64,000 bases of DNA from JBBQVK01 sp038211735 (GCA_038211735.1 JBBQVK010000001.1:612679-676678); one strand, 5' to 3'. Counted from the first letter of the stretch, positions 30,013 to 39,756 are shown. Made by a program: numbers and translations. Notes: generated by a model not told the origin, from the sequence alone.

Positions 30013-30086
30013 CGGGGATTAGCTCAGATGGCTAGAGCGCCTGGTTTGGGACCAGGAGGTCGCGAGTTCGAGTCCCGCATCCCCGA
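30013..30086 (+). tRNA. tRNA-Pro(TGG)
   Basis: 74 nt. Acceptor CGGGGAT/ATCCCCG, D-arm GCTC-GAGC, anticodon stem CCTGG/CCAGG around TTTGGGA (anticodon TGG), T-loop TTCGAGT. The T-stem GCGAG/CCCGC has one A-C mismatch. CCA is not encoded. Confidence 0.93.
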
Positions 30087-30102
30087 AGTTATACAACATA
30101 CC

Positions 30103-30200
30103 GATTATGCTATGGAGCGAAGGGTGTTCGAAAAAGATGCGATAGGTAGCGTAGCGACTCAGCATCGTTTCGATAACTGAGCGACTTAATCAGCATAATC
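30103..30200 (+). repeat. Dispersed hairpin repeat, copy A
   Basis: Lies between tRNA-Pro and tRNA-Phe. A perfect outer stem (GATTATGCT 30103-30111, AGCATAATC 30192-30200) encloses the repeat core GGAGCGAAG, then an inner stem in which TCGAAA and GATGC pair with GCATC and TTTCGA, capped by GATAGGTAGCGTAGCGACTCA-like sequence. The core matches copies at 35.1 and 51.4 kb. Confidence 0.75.
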
Positions 30201-30204
30201 CAAC

Positions 30205-30279
30205 GCCAGAGTAGCTCAGGGGTAGAGCAGGGGCCTGAAAAGCCCTGTGTCGATGGTTCAAATCCGTCCTCTGGCACCA
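30205..30279 (+). tRNA. tRNA-Phe(GAA)
   Basis: 75 nt including an encoded CCA. Acceptor GCCAGAG/CTCTGGC, anticodon stem GGGGC/GCCCT around CTGAAAA (anticodon GAA), T-loop TTCAAAT. Confidence 0.93.
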
Positions 30280-30305
30280 CATTAATTCTGCTCGTTGAAA
30301 ATTAC

Positions 30306-30382
30306 GGGCGTGTAGCTCAGCTGGTTAGAGCGCGTCTCTGATAAGGACGAGGTCGATGGTTCGAGTCCATCCATGCCCACCA
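30306..30382 (+). tRNA. tRNA-Ile(GAT)
   Basis: 77 nt including an encoded CCA. Acceptor GGGCGTG/CATGCCC, D-arm GCTC-GAGC, anticodon stem CGTCT/GGACG around CTGATAA (anticodon GAT), T-loop TTCGAGT. Confidence 0.94.
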
Positions 30383-30424
30383 CAAACTACACAAAGTAAT
30401 AAAAGAGTCTAAAATAAAAACTCA

Positions 30425-30465
30425 GATCGACAAAAGTCCTTATATATAAGGAGACTCTGCCGATC
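30425..30465. repeat. Imperfect inverted repeat between tRNA-Ile and tuf
   Basis: GATCG ... CGATC outer arms enclose a perfect 7-bp stem TCCTTAT/ATAAGGA. No T-run follows, so it is not a classic terminator. It may process or end the tRNA transcript. Confidence 0.5.
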
Positions 30466-30509
30466 CCCATACATCTGTCAATAAGTGAGCATAAGTCACT
30501 GAAAAAGAC

Positions 30510-30537
30510 TTGTATTCAGTACCCACATTGCTATATA
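30510..30537 (+). promoter_or_regulatory. Promoter of tuf and the ribosomal block
   Basis: TTGTAT (30510-30515), a 16-bp spacer and TATATA (30532-30537), about 35 nt before the tuf ATG. Confidence 0.6.
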
Positions 30538-30572
30538 TGTGCCACTTCTTTTATTTTTGATTGTCTAAAAAA

Positions 30573-31751
30573 ATGACGAAAGTTCACGTAAACGTAGGTA
30601 CAATCGGACACGTTGACCATGGTAAGACCACAACAACGACTGCTATTGTACAAGTTTTGGCTACTAAAGGTTTAGCTAAACCTTTGAATTTCGGTGATAT
30701 CGATAAAGCTCCTGAAGAAAGAGAGAGAGGTATTACTATTAACACTGCTCACGTTGAGTATGAATCTGAAACTAGACATTACGCACATATCGACTGTCCA
30801 GGACATGCGGATTATGTAAAAAACATGATCGTTGGTGCTGCACAGATGGATGGTGCTATTCTCGTAGTTTCTGCTCCTGATGGTCCTATGCCTCAGACAA
30901 GAGAGCATATCCTTCTTGCTAAGCAAGTTAACGTACCTAAGGTACTTGTTTTCTTGAACAAGTGTGATATGGTTGATGATGCAGAGATGCTAGAACTAGT
31001 TGAAGAAGAAATTAGAGATCTTTTGAACCAGTATGATTTCCCTGGAGCAGATACTCCTATTATTAGAGGTTCAGCTCTCAAAGCTTTGGAAAATCCAACT
31101 GATGAAACTGGTGATGCAGCTTGTATTTGGACTCTTCTCAAGACATTGGACGAATTCGTTCCAGTTCCTGTAAGAGAAACCGCTAAACCATTCTTGATGC
31201 CAGTAGAAGATGTCTTCTCAATCAAGGGTAGAGGTACAGTAGTTACAGGTAGAATTGAAACAGGGACTATCAAGATCGGTGATGAAGTTGAAATGGTTGG
31301 TCTTACAGAAGAACTTCCAAAGAAAACAACAATTACTGGAGTAGAAATGTTCCACAAAATGTTCGAGAAGGGTGAAGCGGGAATGAACTGCGGACTTCTT
31401 CTAAGAGGTATTGAAAAAGATCAAGTACAAAGAGGGCAGGTATTGGCTGCGCCAGGGACTGTTACTCCACATAAGAAGTTTGAAGCTGAAATCTACGTGT
31501 TGAAGAAAGAAGAAGGTGGAAGACATACACCATTCATGTCAGGATATAAACCTCAGTTCTTCTTCAGAACAACTGACGTTACAGGAACTGTAACACTTCC
31601 TGCTGGAACAGAAATGATCATCCCTGGAGACAACGCTAAAATTGAAGTAGAACTTATCTACAAAGTAGCGATGAATGACGGTTTGAGATTTGCTATCCGT
31701 GAGGGTGGTAGAACTGTAGGAGCTGGAGTAGTTACAAAAGTTCTTGCTTAA
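30573..31751 (+). CDS. tuf: Elongation factor Tu
   Basis: 392 residues. Delivers aminoacyl-tRNA to the ribosome as a GTP complex. GTPase motifs: G1 GHVDHGKTT, G2 region RERGITINTAHVEYE, G3 DCPGHADYVKNM, G4 NKCDMVDD and G5 GSALKAL. Domains 2 and 3 are complete, ending VGAGVVTKVLA. None of its glycines is TGA. The ATG at 30573 gives MTKVHVNVGTIGHVD, shorter than usual; an in-frame TTG at 30561 (MSKK...) is the alternative. It heads the S10/spc block. Confidence 0.98.
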   Translation: MTKVHVNVGTIGHVDHGKTTTTTAIVQVLATKGLAKPLNFGDIDKAPEERERGITINTAHVEYESETRHYAHIDCPGHADYVKNMIVGAAQMDGAILVVSAPDGPMPQTREHILLAKQVNVPKVLVFLNKCDMVDDAEMLELVEEEIRDLLNQYDFPGADTPIIRGSALKALENPTDETGDAACIWTLLKTLDEFVPVPVRETAKPFLMPVEDVFSIKGRGTVVTGRIETGTIKIGDEVEMVGLTEELPKKTTITGVEMFHKMFEKGEAGMNCGLLLRGIEKDQVQRGQVLAAPGTVTPHKKFEAEIYVLKKEEGGRHTPFMSGYKPQFFFRTTDVTGTVTLPAGTEMIIPGDNAKIEVELIYKVAMNDGLRFAIREGGRTVGAGVVTKVLA

Positions 31752-31829
31752 TTAAATATTAGTAATGTAGTTTACAATAAGACAATACAAGATTAGGTTT
31801 CTTTTATATGTGCTTACGAGATTTTTGGT

Positions 31830-32162
31830 ATGGCTGTAAAGACGAAGGCGAAAGCAACGCCCAAACTTAGAATAAAGTTGAAGAGTTACGATCTTAAAAT
31901 GCTCGAAAACTCTATCACCAAGATTCTTGGGTTGTTGATCAAATCTGGTGCGACCGTAAAAGGTCCTATTCCATTGCCGAAAAAAACTAAGAAATATACC
32001 GTTCTTAAGGCCCATTTCGTCTACAAAGACGCAAGAGAGCAGTTTGAAAGAATCACGTATACAAGATTGGTAGATGTGGTAGAGACAGGAAGTAAAACTG
32101 TCGAATACCTACAAAATCTTTCAATCCCAGTAGGAGTGTCAGTAGAGGTAAGAGTATACTAA
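31830..32162 (+). CDS. rpsJ: 30S ribosomal protein S10
   Basis: 110 residues. RIKLKSYDLKMLENSITKIL, GPIPLPKKTKKYTVLKAHFVYKD-like sequence and the C-terminal half (QNLSIPVGVSVEVRVY) follow the S10 family. S10 also partners NusB in antitermination. First ribosomal gene after tuf, in the standard S10-operon position. No TGA codon inside. Confidence 0.96.
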   Translation: MAVKTKAKATPKLRIKLKSYDLKMLENSITKILGLLIKSGATVKGPIPLPKKTKKYTVLKAHFVYKDAREQFERITYTRLVDVVETGSKTVEYLQNLSIPVGVSVEVRVY

Positions 32163-32234
32163 TACATAATCGTCATCCCTCCTAGCATTGGGGCTCTGAC
32201 GTAAAATACTACTTTAGTACATTAATAAAAGAAG

Positions 32235-32843
32235 ATGCTTACAACAAAAGGTGCTATTATTGCACAGAAACAAGAGATGACTAGATTATGGGTCGGCGAT
32301 AAAATGCTTCCTGTTACTATTGTTAAGCTCGTAGATCAAGAAATAGTTGGATACAAAACTACCGAAAAAGATGGCTATAGCGCTGTCGTAATCGGTACGG
32401 AACGTACTGACTCTACAAAAGAGAAAGGACCAAAGGTTAGCTATCGCCACATGAGCGAGTTTCATGTAGATCCTTCGTTTGCTGATCAGAACCCAGTTGG
32501 AACAAAATTAAGTCTTTCTTCTATTGAAGGTATTGAGACACTACGTGTCACAGGAATATCTAGAGGTAAAGGTTTCCAGTGAGTGATGAAAAGACACAAC
32601 TTTAGAGGAGGCGAAAGAACACACGGTTCTAAGTTCCATAGAGTTGGAGGATCGACAGGTAATAGGAAACCAAGAAGAACTCATAGAGGTCATCCAATGG
32701 CTGGACATATGGGTACCGATACTATCACCTTGAAAGCGGTTCCTGTAATAGGGAAGTTCGATCAAGACGGAGAACAACTTATTGCGCTCAAAGGATCGAT
32801 TCCTGGAGGACGCAATATGTATCTACAGTTAATAATTATGTAA
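32235..32843 (+). CDS. rplC: 50S ribosomal protein L3
   Basis: 202 residues. The conserved centre reads RGKGFQ-G-VMKRHNFRGG then THGSKFHRVGGSTGNRKPRR and MAGHMGTDTIT. The glycine after GFQ is TGA (32580-32582), exactly at an invariant position. The N-terminal half is a normal L3 beta-barrel entry. Confidence 0.97.
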
Positions 32844-32875
32844 TTATATTTTATATTTGTCTTGAGTAGTTCGCA

Positions 32876-33517
32876 ATGGGATACACAATGAAGATGGTAG
32901 ATATGACAGGGAAAGCGTTGGCTGATGCTGCATTGTCACAAGATATTTTTGACGATGCTCATATCAACGAAGGACTTATCCACGAATATGTGGTTATGTA
33001 TCTTGCTAATCAACGCCAGTGAAATGCTCATACCAAGACAAGAGGAGAAGTACAAAATTCAGGTAAAAAACTATATGCTCAAAAAGGAACTGGACGCGCA
33101 AGAGTAGGCGATGCAGGATCTCCAATCAGAAGAAAAGGTTGAGTAACATTTGGCCCAAGTAACGAAGTTAACTGGACCAAAGCGATGCCTCAGAAAATGA
33201 GAAATAAAGCACTACTTGGAGCACTCAGTCTCAAAGCAAAAAGCGAACAACTTTTAGGTCTGAAAGAGTATGCAACCAAAGAGTGAAAGACAAAAGAGAC
33301 AGCAACTATGTTGAAAAATATTGGGAGTGCTAACAAAAAGACGTTGTTAGTCTTGCCAGCACATGATATGATGCTTGAAAGATCATTGAAAAATATTGTA
33401 AAAGTAAATTATACTACTGCTAGCGAAGTGAACGCATACGATGTAATGTCACACAAACAAGTTGTTTTCGTGGCATCTGCATTGGAAGCGTTGGAACAAC
33501 GCGTTTTACCTAAATAA
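32876..33517 (+). CDS. rplD: 50S ribosomal protein L4
   Basis: 213 residues. TKTRGEVQNSGKKLYAQKGT, GRARVGDAGSPIRRKGGVTF and QKMRNKALLGALSLKA are the conserved L4 loop and core. Three glycines are TGA (33020, 33140, 33284). The ATG at 32876 gives MGYTMKMVDMTGK; ATG 32888 is also possible. L4 is the autogenous regulator of the S10 operon in enterobacteria; no such leader was identified here. Confidence 0.95.
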
Positions 33518-33532
33518 AGTTAGAACAAACCG

Positions 33533-33880
33533 ATGAAAGTACAAAAAGCAATGTTGCAACAAAGAGCGAAGAAATCAACCCAGACAAATGTCTTAGGGAA
33601 GATGCACGCGGTGGAACTAATCGGGAAACCATTGATTACTGAAAAAGCATATAAACAAACAGAGAAGATGAATACGTACTGGTTCCGTATAGACAAAGCA
33701 GCGAACAAGAACGATGTAAAGAAAGCGCTAGAAATTATTTACAAGATTGCGCCATTGTCAGTGCGCGTTATCAATGTAGTATCAAAAGGGAGATTAAACA
33801 GAAAACTCGTAAGGAGAGCATACAAGAAAGCTATAGTCACACTTAGAAAAGAAGACAAGATTGAACTATCTGCAGTGTAA
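33533..33880 (+). CDS. rplW: 50S ribosomal protein L23
   Basis: 115 residues. ELIGKPLITEKAYKQTEKMN, YWFRIDKAANKNDVKKALE and RVINVVSKGR follow L23, which lines the peptide exit. The N-terminal 25 residues are basic and extra. It starts 15 nt after the rplD stop. Confidence 0.95.
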   Translation: MKVQKAMLQQRAKKSTQTNVLGKMHAVELIGKPLITEKAYKQTEKMNTYWFRIDKAANKNDVKKALEIIYKIAPLSVRVINVVSKGRLNRKLVRRAYKKAIVTLRKEDKIELSAV

Positions 33881-33941
33881 AAAGTTGAAAATGGAAAATT
33901 GAGAAACAGATTTTATTTAATGGTTACCACTCTACAGCACA

Positions 33942-34790
33942 ATGGCACTCAAGACTTACAAGCCGTATACACCTTCTAGACGTTTCATGACGACAGAAGA
34001 TTTTTCTGATATCACAACAGATAAGCCACACAAACCGCTTACTAAGTTTATCAGATCTCAGGCTGGAAGAAATAATTCAGGACAAGTGACTATTAGACAT
34101 AGAGGTGGAGGACACAAAAGACGTTATAGAATGGTTGACTTCAGAGGTCGGGACAAAATGAATATTCCTGCTACTGTTAAGACTATTGAATACGATCCGC
34201 ATAGAAATGCAAGAATTGTACTTTTGCAATTTATCGATGGAGAAAAGAGATATGCATTAGGATGGAAAGGAGTTGCTGTAGGTGACACCGTTATGTGTGG
34301 AGACCAAGCAAAACTAACTCCAGGAAATAGAAAAAGACTTAAAGATATACCAGATGGATTCACGGTTTATAATCTCGAAGTTACTCCACAAACAAAAGGA
34401 AAACTAATCAGAGGAGCAGGGGCAAATGCTGCTATCACTGGTAGAGACGAAGATCAAGGAATCGTGTATATAAAACTCCCTTCGACTGAGGTTAGAAAGT
34501 TCCATGCAGAGTGCTGGGCAACTATAGGAGCGATCGGTAATGAAGACTTCAAGAATATGGTTATCGGTAAAGCAGGAAGAATGAGATGGATGGGTCGTAG
34601 ACCAGTTGTTAGAGGTAAGGTGATGAACCCAGTAGACCATCCACACGGATGAGGTGAAGGAGCAACAGACTTGGCTATGAATCCTAAATCATTCCGTGGT
34701 ATACCAGTATCTCCTGGATTGAAAACAAGAAAAACAAAGAAACGATCAGATAAGTTTATTGTTAATAGAAGAAAGTCGAGGTTTAAGTAA
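33942..34790 (+). CDS. rplB: 50S ribosomal protein L2
   Basis: 282 residues. RNNSGQVTIRHRGGGHKRRY, GRDKMNIPATVKTIEYDPHR and the peptidyl-transferase-near motif NPVDHPHG-G-GEG are present. The second glycine of HPHGGGEG is TGA (34650-34652), at a position invariant across life. The C-terminus ends KKRSDKFIVNRRKSRFK. Confidence 0.98.
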
Positions 34791-34832
34791 GACGCCTAGT
34801 TATTATTTATTATTTTTGTATCACACTAAAGC

Positions 34833-35090
34833 ATGTCTAGATCACTAAAAAAAGGCTTCTGGGTACATCCTAAGCTTCTCAAGAAGATTACTAAGATGAA
34901 TACATCTGGTGATAAAAAAATCATCAAGGTATGGGATAGAGCATCACAAATAACTCCAGATATGGTAGGCTTCACATTTGCCGTCCACAATGGGAAACAG
35001 TTTGTGAGTGTGTATATCACTGAAGAGATGATGGGACACAGATTAGGTGAGTTTGCTCCTACAAGAACATTTAGAGGGCATCCGTTTTAA
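34833..35090 (+). CDS. rpsS: 30S ribosomal protein S19
   Basis: 85 residues. MSRSLKKGFWVHPKLLKKI, then IKVWDRASQITPDMVGFTFA, HNGKQFVSVYITEEMMGHRL and GEFAPTRTFRGHP are all standard S19. No internal TGA. It is followed by a 150-bp gap carrying repeat copy B, unusual inside an S10 operon. Confidence 0.97.
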   Translation: MSRSLKKGFWVHPKLLKKITKMNTSGDKKIIKVWDRASQITPDMVGFTFAVHNGKQFVSVYITEEMMGHRLGEFAPTRTFRGHPF

Positions 35091-35114
35091 GGTTTGAGAG
35101 CGAGTGGAGTTAAT

Positions 35115-35220
35115 ATGGATATATAATAGGAGCGAAGTGTGTTATGAGCGAGTGGAGTTCGAATAAGATGCGATAGGAGCGTAGCGAGTCAGCATCGTTT
35201 CGACTCTCGAGCGATAAGAT
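35115..35220 (+). repeat. Dispersed hairpin repeat, copy B
   Basis: Lies between rpsS and rplV. It contains AGGAGCGAAG, then GGAGTTCGAATAAGATGC pairing with GCATCGTTTCGACTC, plus the cap GATAGGAGCGTAGCGAGTCA and an outer TTAT/ATAA pairing. The phrase GAGCGAGTGGAGTT also occurs twice within it (about 35098 and 35147). The inner stem is nearly identical to copy A. Confidence 0.75.
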
Positions 35221-35272
35221 AATACAACTTAATACAAAACGATTGCTTTATTTGATAGATAGTTTGGTAGAG

Positions 35273-35827
35273 ATGATTGAAAGAAGCATGACAGCTACAT
35301 TGAAATATGCACTTTCTTCTGAGAAGAAGATGTCATTGGTAGCAAGACTCATTAGAGGAAAGCAAGTAAGCGAGGTGCTTACTTTGTTAAATTATCTACC
35401 AAAAAGAGCAGCAAAAATCTTGCTTAAAGTTGTAAAATCAGCAAGCGCAAATGCGAAAACCAATATGAATATCTCACCTAATAGTTTATTTATCAAGGAG
35501 GTCTTGGTAAGCGCAGGACCCAAAATCAAGAGAGTAAGATCAGTAGGTAGATCAAGAATGCATGGGTATGTAAAACATAGAGCATTTGTAAAAGTTATCC
35601 TTGATGTAAATGCTGGACAAGAAATTAAACCTATGTCTAAAGCAAGCAAACAAGAAATGGTAGATGCATCGATTGATGAGGCACCAAAGACAACAAAAGA
35701 ACCTAAATCTACTAAGAGTCCAACAGGGGCATCTAAGACATGAGCTCCAGTAAAAATGGCTGCGCCAAAGAAACCAGGAACAACCGCAAAACCAACTATT
35801 AGAAAAGCTGCAAGTAGAGGCGTATAA
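35273..35827 (+). CDS. rplV: 50S ribosomal protein L22 with extended C-terminal tail
   Basis: 184 residues; L22 is usually about 110. The core (SLVARLIRGKQVSEVLTLLN, AAKILLKVVKSASANAKTN, GRSRMHGYVKHRAFVKVIL) is normal. The final 60 residues are a Lys/Pro/Ala/Thr-rich tail (TTKEPKSTKSPTG, KKPGTTAKP) with one TGA glycine. ATG 35273 is chosen; ATG 35288 (MTATLKYAL) would give the usual family N-terminus and is equally possible. Confidence 0.93.
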
Positions 35828-35869
35828 TACACAACCACATTCCTTCTTTATATTTGTTTGGTTAATCTT

Positions 35870-36541
35870 ATGGGACAGAAAGTAGATCCAAGAGGTCATA
35901 GAATGGGTACGTTTAAGAAACGACCTAGTGAGCGATTTGTTACTTCTCAGCAACAAGGTGCAGAATTTTTTGTTGAGGATATCAAAATCAGAGAGCTCGT
36001 TGAAAAATTCTATTTCAGAGTTGGTATTAGTAAAACCGTAATCAGAAAAACCGAGAAGGAAGGAGAAGTATTATTATTCACCGCAAAACCTGCGTCAATT
36101 CTTGGAAAAGATGGTGAGACGCTCGCAAAATTTGAGAAGAAACTATACCACATAACAGGAAGAACATTTAAAGTAACAGTAAAAGATATCAAAGTCCCAG
36201 AACTCTCAGCAAAAATTATGAGTGAGTTTATGGCAGTACAGTTGGAAAGCAGAATGCCATATAGAAGAGTAGCGAAGAGCGTTCTCCAAAAGGTTATGGA
36301 AAAATGAGCGATCGGAGTAAAAGTCCAAGTAGGTGGAAGATTGGGAGGAGCGGATATCTCAAGAAGTGAAAAGTTCAGTGATGGAAGGATCCCGCTACAA
36401 ACAATGAGAGCAGATATCGATTATCACTATACAACCGCTTTGACGAAATATGGAATCTTAGGGATCAAAGTATGGATTTGTATCGGAGAAAATACACAGA
36501 TATCTAAGAAACAAGTAGCAATCGATAAAGTAACAAGTTAA
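35870..36541 (+). CDS. rpsC: 30S ribosomal protein S3
   Basis: 223 residues. The start MGQKVDPRGHRMG matches the family. The KH domain (VRINRT-like ASILGKDGETLAKFEKKL) and the C-terminal GVKVQVGGRLGGADISRSE, GRIPLQTMRADIDY and YGILGIKVWI are complete. One glycine is TGA (36305-36307). Confidence 0.97.
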
Positions 36542-36573
36542 GGTTTGTCTTTATATTACAACTAGTAGGTATT

Positions 36574-36996
36574 ATGGTATTATTGGCTCCAAATTCATGG
36601 AAGTTTAGAAAACAATTCAGAGGTAGACTTAGTGGTAAGGCTACTACAGGTAGTCGTGTCGCGTTTGGAGACTATGGATTGAAAGCGACCACTTCTGGAT
36701 ATTTAACCAATAGACAGATTGAATCTGCTAGAAAAGTAATAGTTAGAGTGACAAGAAAATTCTGAAGAATATGGTTGAGAGTGTTTCCTGATCTACCGTT
36801 TACCAAGAAAGGTTTGGAAATGCCGATGGGTTCTGGTAAAGGAGATGTAGATACCTATAGAGCAAGGATCAAGCCAGGTAGAGTTCTCTTCGAGATTAGC
36901 GGTGTCGATAAAGCGGCAGCAGCAGCGATCTTCAAAGAAGCTGGATACAAACTACCAGTGAAGACAGTAATGGTTGAGAGATGAGAGATAAAGTAG
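36574..36996 (+). CDS. rplP: 50S ribosomal protein L16
   Basis: 140 residues. WKFRKQFRGRLSGKATTGSR, FGDYGLKATTSGYLTNRQIE, RIWLRVFPDLPFTKKGLEMP and MGSGKGDVDTYRARIKPGR define L16. The glycine before RIW is TGA (36763) and another lies near the end (36982). Stop TAG at 36994. Confidence 0.97.
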
Positions 36997-37082
36997 AAGA
37001 GAGTTAAAATAAGAGTAGAGCTAAAATATGCAAGAGGATGGGATAATCGAAATATTTATTACCTTGTTGGACGATAAACACC

Positions 37083-37325
37083 ATGGCTAAGAAAGCAGAA
37101 GCAAGATTTCAAATGAAGGACCTTTTGGGTAAGTCACTCAAAGATCTTATCAGATTGAGGAACGAACTCAAGAAAGATGTGTATGAAAATACAATCAAAA
37201 ACGCTTTGAGATCTCTCAATAAACCTCATTTGATAACTGTAGCAAGAAAAAATATAGCGAGAGTACAAACTGCGATGCATCAGAAAATTGAGAAAAGGGA
37301 CACAGAAAAGCTCGCTGCTAAATAA
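37083..37325 (+). CDS. rpmC: 50S ribosomal protein L29
   Basis: 80 residues. LLGKSLKDLIRLRNELKKDV and LITVARKNIARVQTAMHQK correspond to the two helices of L29 (normally K-N-I-AR-x-x-T). Slightly long at both ends. Confidence 0.92.
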   Translation: MAKKAEARFQMKDLLGKSLKDLIRLRNELKKDVYENTIKNALRSLNKPHLITVARKNIARVQTAMHQKIEKRDTEKLAAK

Positions 37326-37353
37326 CTTTATTTATTAGGTATATTTGACGAAG

Positions 37354-37620
37354 ATGGTAATGATTGGTGAGAAGAATATTAAGGAACTGACGGGTATGGT
37401 CGTAAGCAACAAAGGCGACAAGACTATTACTGTTTCTGTAGAAAGAGTAAAAACTCATCCTTTGTACAAAAAGAGATATACGGTATCCAAGAAATACTAT
37501 GCTCATGATGCTGAAAATACTGCAAACATATGAGACAAAGTAAAGATTAGAGAGAGTAGACCACTCAGTAAGATGAAAAGATGGGTACTCGTGGAAATTA
37601 TAGAAAAGGGAGTTGAATAG
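37354..37620 (+). CDS. rpsQ: 30S ribosomal protein S17
   Basis: 88 residues. ELTGMVVSNKGDKTITVSVE, RVKTHPLYKKRYTVSKKYYA and HDAENTANI-G-DKVKIRESR give the OB fold of S17. The glycine before DKV is TGA (37531-37533), a conserved position. Confidence 0.96.
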
Positions 37621-37660
37621 TCCACTATCATACACTTTATTATAGTATAGGTATAAGAAA

Positions 37661-38029
37661 ATGATTGCACAAGAGTCCAATGTAATTGTAGCTGATAACA
37701 CAGGAGCTAAGACCGCACAGGTTATTAGGGTCTTGGGTTGATCAACCGTAAAGCGCGCAACGGTCGGAGATATTGTAGTAGTAGCGATCAAAAACGCTTC
37801 TCCTACAGGGCAAATTGAGTCTGCTTCAGTTCAATGGTGAGTAGTAGTGAGAACTAGAAAAGAACTCAGAAGATCTGATGGTAGTTGTGTACGCTTCGAA
37901 GATAACGCAATTGCATTGATTGATAAAAAACGTGAACCATTAGGAAAGAGAATATTTGGTCCTGTTGCAAAAGAGTTAAGAGAAAAAGGATTCAAGAAAG
38001 TTGCTACGATGGCTGAAGAGATTGTGTAA
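37661..38029 (+). CDS. rplN: 50S ribosomal protein L14
   Basis: 122 residues. MIAQESNVIVADNTGAKTAQ, VIRVLGGSTVKRATVGDIVV and IFGPVAKELREKGFKKVATM are standard L14. Two glycines are TGA (37739, 37838). Confidence 0.97.
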
Positions 38030-38062
38030 GTAAACCTTTATAGTGTATATTATTGTACTATC

Positions 38063-38359
38063 ATGAAGAAAATTCAAACAGGTGATGCGGTGATTGTAAG
38101 GGCTGGTAAGTTCAAAGGAACTCAGTCTACAGTTGTTGCTATGGTCGGGAAGGAAAGAGTGGTAGTCAAAGGCGTTAACACTATCAAGAAAGCCGTTAAA
38201 GGAAAAGGATTCATCTCAAAAGATGCTCCAATACATGTCTCCAACGTAATGCTCTTCGCTTCAAAGGGAGGTAAGGGGTCTACGGTAGGAGTTAGAAAAG
38301 AGGATGGAAAAAATGTAAGATTCTACAAGAAGACAAAAGAACTTGTTGATAAAGCTTAA
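38063..38359 (+). CDS. rplX: 50S ribosomal protein L24
   Basis: 98 residues. A KOW-type start (IQTGDAVIVRAGKFKGTQ) is followed by VVVKGVNTIKKAVKG and IHVSNVMLF. No TGA. Confidence 0.95.
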   Translation: MKKIQTGDAVIVRAGKFKGTQSTVVAMVGKERVVVKGVNTIKKAVKGKGFISKDAPIHVSNVMLFASKGGKGSTVGVRKEDGKNVRFYKKTKELVDKA

Positions 38360-38396
38360 TTATATCGATTATTTATTACTTATTGTGAAGTTTGCA

Positions 38397-38954
38397 ATGT
38401 CATTACATCAAACATTCAAGAAGGAGACCAAAGCAAAACTACAGAAGCAGTTGGGCAAGGGAAACGTCCACGAAGTGCCTGTAGTTCAAAAAATTATTGT
38501 TGCGATGGGAATAGGATCTTTGGCATCTAGAAAAGGAGTCAAAGAGTTTGCTGATCTTGAAGAAAATCTTGAAGCTATCACCGGGCAAAAACCCAAGATG
38601 ATTCATTCAAAAAAAGATATATCCAACTTCAAACTTAGGACAGGCATGCCATCTATGCTTATGACAACTCTAAGAGGAGAAAAAGCATATGACTTCATCG
38701 AAAGAATGACGACGTTAGTATTTCCTAGAGTAAGAGATTTCATTGGAGTTTCTGGAAGGAAATTTGATGGGAAAGGGAATTACAGCATTGGATTCAAAAC
38801 ACAAAGCGTCTTTGCAGAAATCAAACCTGAAGAGGTTAAGACACCAATGGGCGTACAAGTTACGATTGTAACAAGCGCAGATACCAATGACGATGCAAAA
38901 GCATTGCTTCAGAACTTAGGAATCATCTTTGAAAAATTACAACCAAAAGAATAA
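38397..38954 (+). CDS. rplE: 50S ribosomal protein L5
   Basis: 185 residues. VVQKIIVAMGIGSLASRK, LEAITGQKPKMIHSKKDIS, FKLRTGMPSMLMTTLRGEKA and the end VTIVTSADTNDDAKALLQ follow L5. ATG 38397 gives MSLHQTFKKETK; the longer in-frame extension upstream overlaps rplX and is unlikely. Confidence 0.96.
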   Translation: MSLHQTFKKETKAKLQKQLGKGNVHEVPVVQKIIVAMGIGSLASRKGVKEFADLEENLEAITGQKPKMIHSKKDISNFKLRTGMPSMLMTTLRGEKAYDFIERMTTLVFPRVRDFIGVSGRKFDGKGNYSIGFKTQSVFAEIKPEEVKTPMGVQVTIVTSADTNDDAKALLQNLGIIFEKLQPKE

Positions 38955-38987
38955 ACTTACTTTAACCCTTATTATTGATTTGAACTC

Positions 38988-39248
38988 ATGGCAAGAACAG
39001 CACTTGTTGTTAAGCAACAGAAGCTCGCAAAACGTAGACAACATATCTACGAAATGCAGAAAGAAGCTAAAGCAAAAGGAGTAGCGTTTGTCCCACCCAA
39101 AGACCGGAAACCTACCAAATTTTATAATAGATGCGGTACTTCTGGAAAGGTAAGATCATATATGAGAGATTTTGGTGTAAGTAGACAGGCATTCAGAAGA
39201 TATGCAAGAGAAGGGATTATTATGGGAATCAGAAAATCAAGTCGGTAA
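38988..39248 (+). CDS. rpsN: 30S ribosomal protein S14
   Basis: 86 residues. RCGTSGKVRSYMRDFGVSRQ and AFRRYAREGIIMGIRKSSR are typical. It holds only one Cys at the zinc-site position (NRCGTSG) and so is not the four-Cys zinc form; its length is between the two known S14 types. Confidence 0.95.
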   Translation: MARTALVVKQQKLAKRRQHIYEMQKEAKAKGVAFVPPKDRKPTKFYNRCGTSGKVRSYMRDFGVSRQAFRRYAREGIIMGIRKSSR

Positions 39249-39293
39249 AAGTTAATTGAAAGTTACTTTATTATTCATTACAGTACAAAGAAG

Positions 39294-39698
39294 ATGTCAT
39301 TAGTTAACGCTCCAATTCATGATTTGTTGATCAGAATCAAAAACGCTTATATGGCGAGAAGATCAACAACCGAGAATGTCACGTATTCGAAATTCAAGAC
39401 AGAAGTCTTGGATCTTCTTCAAAAATATAAGTTCATTGAAGGATATACGGTGAGAGAGGATTGACCTAAAAAATTTATCGATGTGCAGTTGCGCGTTACA
39501 GGAGTGATGAAAGAAGATGTACCTGTAATCAACTTCTACTCTAAGCCTTCTAGAAGATGGTATATTGGTCGAAAAGAGATCAAGCCGGTTGCTGGAGGAA
39601 GAGGTATCGGTATCTTGTCAACAAATCAAGGATTGATGGCTAGCCACGAAGCACACAAGAAACAACTTGGAGGAGAACTCATCGCGGAGATTTACTAA
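39294..39698 (+). CDS. rpsH: 30S ribosomal protein S8
   Basis: 134 residues. APIHDLLIRIKNAYMARR at the N-terminus and the C-terminal KEIKPVAGGRGIGILSTNQG and MASHEAHKKQLGGELIAEI define S8. One glycine is TGA (39462-39464). The upstream region has TTTATTATTCATTA and no Shine-Dalgarno sequence. Confidence 0.96.
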
Positions 39699-39756
39699 GA
39701 GAGATTGTTTATGATACATTATAAATACTTTACCTTATCTACCTATCTACAACACA

